7,975 nt of DNA from an uncultured Angelakisella sp. GTDB lineage: Bacteria; Bacillota; Clostridia; Oscillospirales; Ruminococcaceae. The notes beneath the pieces were generated by a model. The model was given only the letters and a program-made list of their open reading frames with translations, searched no databases and was not told where the DNA came from. This document shows positions 1 to 5,118 of this stretch, piece by piece. The stretch's first letter is position 1, and the number at the start of each line of letters is the position of its first letter. Where the stretch lies: positions 1 to 7,975 of the forward strand of contig CALGIL010000297.1 in the NCBI GenBank assembly GCA_937914895.1, given 5' to 3'. The translations under genes and the position numbers were made by a program.

Positions 1-61
1 AGAAAGGTTGGCTCGGTTACAAAGCGTAGTAATGGGGAAAAGCACCTGTGGGTCAGGGGAA

Positions 62-78
62 TCCGGGGGAACCCCGGA
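62..78. repeat. Perfect 7-bp hairpin with GAA loop
   Basis: TCCGGGG (62-68), loop GAA, then CCCCGGA (72-78): a perfect seven-base-pair stem with a three-base loop, very stable as RNA. No T-run follows on the + strand (next bases AATCTTTGG), so it is not a standard intrinsic terminator in that direction. It sits only 11 nt before the palindrome at 90-109 and may belong to the same structured element. Function unknown. Confidence 0.55.
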
Positions 79-89
79 AATCTTTGGTA

Positions 90-109
90 CCTTTCCATTG
101 CTGGAAAGG
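90..109. repeat. Palindromic repeat, copy 1 (CCTTTCCA-TTGC-TGGAAAGG)
   Basis: Two 8-base arms, CCTTTCCA (90-97) and TGGAAAGG (102-109), flank a 4-base centre TTGC. The same arms with centre CCGG recur at 334-353, 244 bp downstream. Two copies with identical arms, the same 4-base spacing and different centres suggest a dispersed palindromic repeat of this genome rather than chance. It could act as an RNA hairpin or as a protein-binding site; the sequence does not say which. Confidence 0.6.
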
Positions 110-332
110 AACAAACAAAAGCTACCCCCTGGTACGGCCAGGGCAGACAACAGGAAATCTATGCCCATGGAAACCGCCCACAGGGCGCAAAGACCCCCAT
201 AGGAAACCCCCGCCGGAGGCAATAAAGGGGTCCGGGACCCCGCCCCGCGGGGTATAGAAGCAAACTTTAGTTAAAAGCACGCCCGCCCGGCAGGGTATGA
301 GTTCCCCCTTGGAAGCGTTGGCGGTCTTTCTC

Positions 333-354
333 CCCTTTCCACCGGTGGAAAGGG
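333..354. repeat. Palindromic repeat, copy 2, perfect 22-bp palindrome
   Basis: CCCTTTCCACC (333-343) is followed directly by its exact reverse complement GGTGGAAAGGG (344-354). The inner 20 bases (334-353) have the same arms as copy 1 at 90-109. The perfect symmetry allows a cruciform or an RNA hairpin reading the same on both strands. AT-rich sequence follows (CTATAAGG), but no T-run, so a terminator role on the + strand is unlikely. Confidence 0.65.
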
Positions 355-413
355 CTATAAGGTGAGGTTATTATACCACCAAACCGGCGCAATGCAAAGG
401 GAGTGTGGCCATT

Positions 414-462
414 TGTCCCCCGGGCCGGGGCGCTCTCCCCCACCCCGCCGGACCGGGGGACA
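414..462. repeat. 10-bp inverted repeat just upstream of the glpK promoter
   Basis: TGTCCCCCGG (414-423) pairs perfectly with CCGGGGGACA (453-462) across a 29-nt GC-rich loop. GGCC at 407-410 and 463-466 can extend the stem after a 3-nt bulge. The right arm ends 7 bp before the glpK -35 box. It may terminate or insulate transcription arriving from the left, although a T-run is missing, or it may be another repeat element. Confidence 0.5.
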
Positions 463-469
463 GGCCGCG

Positions 470-499
470 TTGACAAAGACTTTGACGCCGCCTTATAAT
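470..499 (+). promoter_or_regulatory. Sigma-A promoter of glpK
   Basis: The -35 box TTGACA (470-475) and the -10 box TATAAT (494-499) are both perfect consensus, with an 18-bp spacer. Transcription should start near 505-507, giving a leader of about 40 nt with the ribosome-binding site. Within the spacer lies a short perfect inverted repeat, CAAAG-A-CTTTG (474-484), a possible repressor site. I see no clear catabolite-responsive element between here and the start codon. Confidence 0.85.
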
Positions 500-545
500 G
501 GTGGTATCTTAGCGACAATAAAATCGGGACGGAAAGGGTGGTTGC

Positions 546-2033
546 ATGTCTCAGCCGTATGTGGTGGCACTGGACCAGGGCACGACCAGCTCCCGGGTCA
601 TTGTGTTTGACCGGGAACAGAACATTGTGGCGCTTTCCCAAAAGGAGTTCACCCAGCACTATCCCCGGGAGGGGTGGGTGGAACACGACCCCATGGAGAT
701 TTACTCCTCCCAGTACAGCGTGCTGGTGGAGGTCATGGCCAAAAGCGGCATCGCCCCCCAGGAGATTGCCGCCATCGGCATTACCAATCAGCGGGAGACT
801 ACCATTGTGTGGGACCGGGAGACGGGGCGCCCCGTCTATAACGCCATTGTCTGGCAGTGCCGCCGCACCGCCCCCATCTGCGAACAGCTGAAGGCCGACG
901 GGTGGGAGCCCTATATCCGGGAAAACACCGGACTGCGCATCGACGCCTACTTTTCCGGCACCAAGATCAAGTGGATTCTGGACAACGTGCCGGGCGCCCA
1001 AAAGCTGGCGGAGGAAGGCCGGCTGCTGTTTGGCACCGTGGAGACCTGGCTTATCTGGAAGCTGACCGGCGGCAGGGTGCACGTATCCGACTACACCAAC
1101 GCCAGCCGCACCATGCTGTACAACATCAAAGACCTGTGCTGGGATGAAAAGATCTGCGGGGCCCTGGGCATCCCCATGGCCATGCTGCCGGAGGTCCGGG
1201 GCTGCAGCGAGGTGTACGGCACCGTCAGCATGGGCGGGGCGGACATCCCCATTGCCGGCTGCGCCGGGGACCAGCAGGCCGCCCTGTTTGGCCAGACCTG
1301 CTTTGAAAAGGGCGACGCCAAAAACACCTATGGCACCGGCTGCTTTTTGCTGATGAACCTGGGGGAGGAGTTCTGCCTGAGCGACCACGGGCTTTTGACC
1401 ACCATTGCCGCGGGCACCGGCCCAAAGGTCCAGTACGCCATGGAGGGCAGCGTCTTTGTGGGCGGGGCCGTCGTCCAGTGGCTGCGGGACGAGCTGCGGT
1501 TTATCACCGAGGCCCGGGACAGCGAATACTTTGCCGCCAAGGCGAAGGACAACGGCGGTGTTTATGTGGTGCCCGCCTTTACGGGGCTGGGGGCCCCCCA
1601 CTGGGATATGTACGCCCGGGGCGCCATTCTGGGCCTGACCCGGGGCAGCGGCCGGGACCAGATTATCCGGGCGGCGCTGGAATCCATTGCCTACCAAAGC
1701 AAGGACGTCATAGACGCCATGGAAAAGGACACCGGCATCCGCCTGGAGGAGCTGAAGGTGGACGGCGGGGCCTCGGCCAACAACTTTTTAATGCAGTTTC
1801 AGGCGGACATCCTGGATGCCACCATCCGCCGCCCCATGATCCGGGAGACCACCGCCCTGGGGGCGGCGTACCTGGCGGGCCTTGCCGTGGGCTTTTGGAA
1901 GGACCAAGCGGAGATTAAGGAGCGCTGGACCCTGGACCGGCTGTACACCCCCGCCATGGACCCCGCCTGCCGGGACCGGTACCTGGCCGGGTGGGCAAAA
2001 GCGGTGGGGCGCGCCAAGGGCTGGTCGGATTAG
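546..2033 (+). CDS. glpK: Glycerol kinase
   Basis: Phosphorylates glycerol with ATP to sn-glycerol 3-phosphate in the cytosol, feeding glycolysis and lipid synthesis. At 495 residues it has the usual family length, in the FGGY carbohydrate kinase fold. Visible motifs are the phosphate-binding loop DQGTTSSR (10-17), substrate residues R83-E84 in NQRETT, W103 and Y135, the catalytic-base segment [10 protein letters not shown] (241-250, D242), [10 protein letters not shown] (345-354) and the ATP-side [10 protein letters not shown] (405-414). The ATG is preceded by GGAAAGGG at 531-538, 7 nt away. The segment before GDQQ reads [13 protein letters not shown]: the histidine that HPr phosphorylates in enterococcal-type enzymes is absent, so activation through the sugar phosphotransferase system is not expected. 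The gene forms its own unit, with a promoter at 470-499 and a terminator at 2057-2100; no glpF or glpD is visible beside it. Identification is near certain. Confidence 0.97.
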   Translation: MSQPYVVALDQGTTSSRVIVFDREQNIVALSQKEFTQHYPREGWVEHDPMEIYSSQYSVLVEVMAKSGIAPQEIAAIGITNQRETTIVWDRETGRPVYNAIVWQCRRTAPICEQLKADGWEPYIRENTGLRIDAYFSGTKIKWILDNVPGAQKLAEEGRLLFGTVETWLIWKLTGGRVHVSDYTNASRTMLYNIKDLCWDEKICGALGIPMAMLPEVRGCSEVYGTVSMGGADIPIAGCAGDQQAALFGQTCFEKGDAKNTYGTGCFLLMNLGEEFCLSDHGLLTTIAAGTGPKVQYAMEGSVFVGGAVVQWLRDELRFITEARDSEYFAAKAKDNGGVYVVPAFTGLGAPHWDMYARGAILGLTRGSGRDQIIRAALESIAYQSKDVIDAMEKDTGIRLEELKVDGGASANNFLMQFQADILDATIRRPMIRETTALGAAYLAGLAVGFWKDQAEIKERWTLDRLYTPAMDPACRDRYLAGWAKAVGRAKGWSD

Positions 2034-2056
2034 GCCGTCCCCGCGGCCCCCTGCGC

Positions 2057-2100
2057 AAGGGCCTGTCTCCGCGCGGGGCGGGCCTTTTTCTTTGTTATTT
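2057..2100 (+). terminator. Intrinsic terminator after glpK
   Basis: A GC-rich hairpin has outer stem GGCC (2060-2063) pairing with GGCC (2081-2084), extended outward by A-T and G-T pairs and inward by G-C and G-T pairs around a GCGC-containing loop. It is followed by a T-rich tail, TTTTTCTTTGTTATTT (2085-2100). It begins 24 nt after the glpK stop codon and separates glpK from the importer operon. Confidence 0.85.
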
Positions 2101-2190
2101 ATTCATAAAAATTGATGATTTCGGCCCTGTTTGGCGGATAAATGAAACAAAAAATTTACATTCTGCCCTGCGGGAACCCCTGCGTCATTA

Positions 2191-2220
2191 TTGACAGTTC
2201 TCTCACATTCGTGATAGAAT
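2191..2220 (+). promoter_or_regulatory. Extended -10 promoter of the importer operon
   Basis: TTGACA (2191-2196) and TAGAAT (2215-2220), 18 bp apart, with TG one base before the -10 box (2212-2213): an extended -10 sigma-A promoter. Transcription should begin near 2226-2228. AT-rich sequence upstream (about 2100-2160) may help as an UP-like element. Three small symmetries overlap it: GTCA-TTAT-TGAC (2184-2195) on the -35, CCCGTACGGG (2224-2233) at the expected start site, and CATTCGT (2206-2212) matched by ACGAATG (2270-2276). They are operator candidates; none is a clear PurR box. Confidence 0.8.
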
Positions 2221-2226
2221 AAGCCC

Positions 2227-2299
2227 GTACGGGGTCCTCCTCACACAGGGGAAATTCCCCCGTGCTACTACGAATGAGAATTTCGAAAGGAAGAAGATC
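2227..2299 (+). promoter_or_regulatory. Leader of the importer mRNA with alternative hairpins
   Basis: A leader of about 73 nt. GGGGA (2248-2252) can pair with TCCCC (2256-2260), and CAC (2244-2246) with GTG (2262-2264), forming one hairpin. Alternatively ACGGGG (2229-2234) can pair with CCCCGT (2258-2263); the two pairings exclude each other. No T-run follows and I recognise no purine or other known riboswitch core. The ribosome-binding site AAAGGAAG (2286-2293) lies outside both hairpins, so any control by them would be indirect. Confidence 0.35.
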
Positions 2300-3442
2300 A
2301 TGAAAAGATTTTTGGCAATCGCGCTTGCCGCTGTCATGGCGCTCTCGCTGATGGCCGGCTGCGGCGACAAGAATCCGCCCCAGTCCCCCAGTTCCACCCC
2401 CGATTCCGGGGAGTCCGGAACCCCCGAGCCCGCCACTGTGCTGAAAGTAGCCAACCTTGTCAACGGCAACCTGGGCGACAAGTCCTTCTTCGACTCTGCC
2501 GAAGCAGGCCTGGCCGCGCTGGCTGCCGAGGGCAAAATTGAGTACAAGACCTTTGAGATGGGCGCCACCGACGCCGACCAGCCCAAGTGGATCTCCACTT
2601 TGGACGAAGTGTCCGCCAGCGGCGAGTACGACATCATCATCTGCGGCACCTACCAGATGCCCGACAATCTGGAAAAGGCGGCCGACAACTATCCGGACCA
2701 GAAGTATATCATCTATGACAGCGCCGTCGATAAGCCCAACGTGGTCTGCATCAACTACCAGCAGAACGTCATGGGCTACCTGGTGGGCACCGCCGCCGCT
2801 CTGGCTACCTCCAGCGACATGGACAAGATGAACGCCCAAAAGGTCGTCGGCTTTGTGGGCGGCGAGGACGGCCCCGTCATCAACGACTTCCTGGTGGGCT
2901 TCCTCCAGGGCGCCGCTGACGCCGACCCCGAAGTGAAGGTGGATACCCAGTACGTAGGCAACTTCTGGGATACCGCCGCCGGTAAAGAGCTTGCCAACGT
3001 CATGTACGGCACCAACAAGTGCGACATCGTCTGGGGCGTCGCGGGCGGGGCCGGCAACGGCGCTGCCGAAGCCGCCAAGGAAATGGGCGGCTGGTTTATC
3101 GGCGTTGACTCCGACCAGGAGGCCACCTTTGCCATCAGCCAGCCCGAGCTTGCCGCCGTCACCATGTTCTCCGGCCTTAAAAACATCGGCGACTCCCTCA
3201 TCTGGATCATCAACGAGGAGCTGGACGGCAAGACCTACTACGGCCAGAACCTGAGCCTGGGTCTGGAAGAAGGCGGCGTGGGCCTTGCCACCGCCGGCAA
3301 CTACCAGAAGCTGCCCGACGCCATCAAGGAAGCGGTTGACGCCGCCTCCAAGAAGATTGTCGCCGGCGAGATTACCGTCAACACCGCCTTTGGCGACAAG
3401 GCCGTCAATGTCGCGGAGCTCCGCGAGGCCGCGCGTCCCTAA
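2300..3442 (+). CDS. BMP-family substrate-binding lipoprotein of a nucleoside ABC importer (NupN/PnrA type)
   Basis: Extracytoplasmic receptor that captures the substrate, most likely a nucleoside, and passes it to the permeases. The 380-residue protein starts with a lipoprotein signal: KR, a hydrophobic stretch (4-18) and lipobox LMAGC with lipidated C21. A Ser/Pro/Gly-rich tether (22-46) follows, then the BMP domain (about 48-378). Family marks are NLGDKSFFDSAEAGL (57-71), FVGGEDGPVINDFLVGF (185-201), the glycine-rich VWGVAGGAGNGAAEAA (244-259) and GVDSDQ (268-273). The ATG has AAAGGAAG 6 nt upstream. It is the first gene of the operon, followed after 113 nt containing a strong hairpin by the ATPase gene. 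Characterised relatives bind purine nucleosides (PnrA of Treponema) or guanosine (NupN of Bacillus), and some spirochaetal ones bind riboflavin. The nucleoside hydrolase downstream favours nucleosides; the exact ligand cannot be read from the sequence. Confidence 0.93.
   Translation: MKRFLAIALAAVMALSLMAGCGDKNPPQSPSSTPDSGESGTPEPATVLKVANLVNGNLGDKSFFDSAEAGLAALAAEGKIEYKTFEMGATDADQPKWISTLDEVSASGEYDIIICGTYQMPDNLEKAADNYPDQKYIIYDSAVDKPNVVCINYQQNVMGYLVGTAAALATSSDMDKMNAQKVVGFVGGEDGPVINDFLVGFLQGAADADPEVKVDTQYVGNFWDTAAGKELANVMYGTNKCDIVWGVAGGAGNGAAEAAKEMGGWFIGVDSDQEATFAISQPELAAVTMFSGLKNIGDSLIWIINEELDGKTYYGQNLSLGLEEGGVGLATAGNYQKLPDAIKEAVDAASKKIVAGEITVNTAFGDKAVNVAELREAARP
3411..3426. repeat. Perfect 16-bp palindrome near the lipoprotein gene end
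   Basis: TCGCGGAG (3411-3418) is followed directly by its reverse complement CTCCGCGA (3419-3426), inside the codons for VAELRE close to the C-terminus. Another, shorter palindrome, AGCAATTGCT, lies at 3466-3475 after the stop codon. As RNA this could add to the 3'-end structure of the lipoprotein message, but a chance effect of GC-rich coding sequence is quite possible. Confidence 0.35.
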
Positions 3443-3483
3443 GGGGCAGGCAAACCGCGCAAAATAGCAATTGCTTAAACTGG

Positions 3484-3515
3484 ACAGGGGGAGCTGTGTG
3501 TGTAGCTCCCCCTGT
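3484..3515 (+). promoter_or_regulatory. Strong 12-bp hairpin between lipoprotein and ATPase genes
   Basis: ACAGGGGGAGCT (3484-3495) and AGCTCCCCCTGT (3504-3515) form a perfect 12-bp stem around the loop GTGTGTGT (3496-3503). The hairpin begins 41 nt after the lipoprotein stop codon and ends 40 nt before the ATPase start. No T-run follows at once; only a loose ATTTTATTT comes about 14 nt later. A full terminator is therefore unlikely. By analogy with other binding-protein operons it probably stabilises the upstream message or partly attenuates transcription, so that the receptor is made in excess over the ATPase and permeases. Confidence 0.75.
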
Positions 3516-3555
3516 ACCGGTTCCGCACATTTTATTTGGAGGGGAGACTGGTTCT

Positions 3556-5118
3556 ATGGAGGATGGCAGCATGGTCGTCCAAATGAAGGGGATTACCAAG
3601 GTATACCCCAATGGAATAGCCGCCAACCAAAATGTGGATTTTTCGGTGCGCAAGGGCGAAATCCACGCCCTGATGGGCGAAAACGGCGCCGGTAAATCCA
3701 CTCTGATGAAAATGCTGTTTGGGCTGGAGCAGCCTGAAGAAGGAGAAATCATTGTGGGCGGCGAAACGGTGGCGCTCTCGTCCCCCACCGTCGCCATCTC
3801 CAAGGGGGTGGGCATGGTGCATCAGCACTTCATGCTGGTCCCCTCTTTGACCGTGGCCGAAAACATCGTCCTTGGGATGGAGCCCAAAAAGCGGGGGATG
3901 TTCCTGGATTACGGCAAGGCCGTGGCCATAACCGAGGAGTATTCCCAAAAATACAACCTGCACGTTGACCCCCATGCCAAGGTGATGGACATCCCCGTTG
4001 GCATGAAGCAGAAGGTGGAAATCCTGAAAGCGCTGGTCCGGGGCGCCACCATCCTTATTTTGGACGAGCCCACAGCAGTGCTGACAACCCAGGAAACAAC
4101 GGAGCTTTTTAAAGAGCTCATTCATTTTAAGGAGACCGGGCACACCATCATCTTCATTTCCCACAAGCTCAAGGAGGTCAAGCAAATTACCGACCGCCTG
4201 ACCATTATGCGCGGCGGCAAGTCGGTGGGGGTATACAACACCGCCGACGTCAGCGAGCAGGACATCTCCCGCCTGATGGTGGGCCGCGACGTGGTGCTGA
4301 AGGTGGAAAAGGAAAAGCCCGTGCCCACCGACGTGGTGCTGAAGGTGGAGGACCTGAGCTTTACCAACGACTGGAGCCGCAAGATGCTGGACGGCGTCTC
4401 CTTTACCGTGCGCAAGGGCGAGATTTTGGGCGTCGCCGGCGTCGAGGGCAACGGCCAGCGGGAGCTGGTGGAACTGCTTTTTGACATGGCAAAGCCGGAC
4501 GGCGGCACCATCCAGGTGGAGGGCCAGCCCATTACCGGGGCGGGGCAGTCCAAAATCCGGGGCCTGGGCGTCTCCCATATTCCCGAGGACCGGATGCTGT
4601 TTGGGGTGGCGGGCACCGCCACCATCGAGGAAAACCTCATCTCCGACCGGTACTGGAAGCCGAAGTTTAACAAGGGCCCCCTCTTTGACATGAAGGCCAT
4701 CCACCAGGACACCCAGCAGCTTATCGGGGACTATCAGATCCTGTGCAAATCCGGCGGGCAAAGCGTGGCCAATCTGTCCGGCGGCAACATCCAAAAGGTG
4801 GTGGTGGCCCGGGAGTTTTCCAGCGACCCCAAGCTGATCATTGCCGACCAGCCCACCCGGGGCATCGACGTGGGCGCCACCGAGTTCATCCGCCGCAAGC
4901 TGGTGGAGCTGAGCCGGGCCGGCACCGCGGTGCTGCTGGTGTCCGCCGACCTCAACGAGATCATCGAGCTGTCCGACAGCCTCATTGTCTTTTACGGCGG
5001 CGAGATTGTGGCCTATTTCGAGGACACCTCCACCCTGACCGACGAGGAGATGGGCGAATATATGCTGGGACTAAAGCGCCAGTCCGACGAGGAGATAAGG
5101 AGGGTCTTCCATGCGTAA
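3556..5118 (+). CDS. Importer ATPase with two ABC domains (NupO type)
   Basis: Cytosolic ATPase that powers the importer; 520 residues with two fused nucleotide-binding domains. Domain 1 (about 6-245) has Walker A GENGAGKST (41-49), Q-loop Q90, Walker B ILILDEPTAVL (167-177, D170 and E171) and switch H203, but its signature is degenerate (IPVGMKQ, 146-152). Domain 2 (about 262-505) has the better signature LSGGN (407-411), but Walker A is GVEGNGQRE (no lysine), the Walker B end is ADQPTRG with Q432 in place of the catalytic Glu, and the switch His is missing (VSADL, 462-466). So one composite site should hydrolyse ATP and the other only bind it, as is usual in this family. I chose ATG 3556 because GGAGGGGAG (3538-3546) stands 9 nt before it; the in-frame GTG at 3496 lies in the hairpin loop and has no proper site. 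The gene overlaps the next one by 8 nt. A 21-base direct repeat lies in the interdomain linker. Confidence 0.95.
   Translation: MEDGSMVVQMKGITKVYPNGIAANQNVDFSVRKGEIHALMGENGAGKSTLMKMLFGLEQPEEGEIIVGGETVALSSPTVAISKGVGMVHQHFMLVPSLTVAENIVLGMEPKKRGMFLDYGKAVAITEEYSQKYNLHVDPHAKVMDIPVGMKQKVEILKALVRGATILILDEPTAVLTTQETTELFKELIHFKETGHTIIFISHKLKEVKQITDRLTIMRGGKSVGVYNTADVSEQDISRLMVGRDVVLKVEKEKPVPTDVVLKVEDLSFTNDWSRKMLDGVSFTVRKGEILGVAGVEGNGQRELVELLFDMAKPDGGTIQVEGQPITGAGQSKIRGLGVSHIPEDRMLFGVAGTATIEENLISDRYWKPKFNKGPLFDMKAIHQDTQQLIGDYQILCKSGGQSVANLSGGNIQKVVVAREFSSDPKLIIADQPTRGIDVGATEFIRRKLVELSRAGTAVLLVSADLNEIIELSDSLIVFYGGEIVAYFEDTSTLTDEEMGEYMLGLKRQSDEEIRRVFHA
4287..4349 (+). repeat. 21-base direct repeat in the ATPase linker
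   Basis: The same 21 bases occur at 4287-4307 and 4329-4349, exactly 42 bp (14 codons) apart and in the same frame, encoding DVVLKVE twice (residues 245-251 and 259-265). They span the end of the first ABC domain and the first beta strand of the second. Related proteins have similar short hydrophobic motifs at both places, so shared protein constraint plus codon choice may explain it; a small tandem duplication or gene conversion is the alternative. Confidence 0.7.

Larger units (their letters stand above)
1..469. other. Gene-free, hairpin-rich region left of glpK
   Basis: I see no convincing gene here. A frame-1 reading frame enters from the left edge and stops at 223-225 (C-terminus ...GNPRRRQ), but it has no visible start, is rich in Arg, Lys, Gly and Gln, and lacks the strong GC bias at third codon positions seen in the neighbouring genes. 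What the stretch does hold is a run of short inverted repeats: 62-78, 90-109, 127-143 (CCCTGG/CCAGGG), 176-186 (GCCC/GGGC), 227-241 (GGGGTC/GACCCC), 243-252 (CCCCGCGGGG), 333-354 and 414-462. Such density suggests either dispersed palindromic repeats or a structured RNA. I did not recognise any known riboswitch, RNase P, SRP, tmRNA or 6S RNA signature in it. Confidence 0.6.

Noticed and set aside
171..220. Resemblance to a cyclic di-GMP riboswitch (CACAGGGC and GCAAAG strings)
   Set aside because: The strings are adjacent rather than in the order and spacing of the known fold, and the other conserved parts are missing.
1..257. Three overlapping + strand reading frames open over much of the first 250 bases
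   Set aside because: Two use only TTG or GTG starts and the third has no start. Composition and codon use differ from the real genes, no family is recognisable, and the hairpins give a better account. The frame-1 stretch could still be the tail of a gene from outside the window.
370..397. Minus-strand promoter-like pair (TTGCAT, 16 bp, TATAAT)
   Set aside because: The -10 match is perfect, but the -35 is partial, the spacing short, and no gene lies to the left on that strand in this window. Too weak to list.
267..1697. A 476-codon reading frame on the minus strand
   Set aside because: It is mostly antisense to glpK, is rich in Gly, His and Pro as expected of a GC-driven shadow, and resembles no family.
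2227..2299. Possible purine riboswitch in the importer leader
   Set aside because: The leader lacks the conserved three-way junction and loop sequences of purine riboswitches.
3496..3555. Upstream GTG start adding 20 residues to the ATPase
   Set aside because: The GTG is in the loop of a 12-bp hairpin without a suitable ribosome-binding site, while ATG 3556 has GGAGGGGAG at good spacing. The extra residues do not resemble the family.
3532..4794. A 420-codon minus-strand reading frame
   Set aside because: It lies wholly opposite the ATPase gene, whose motifs prove the + strand is coding, and it has the His/Gly-rich look of a shadow frame.
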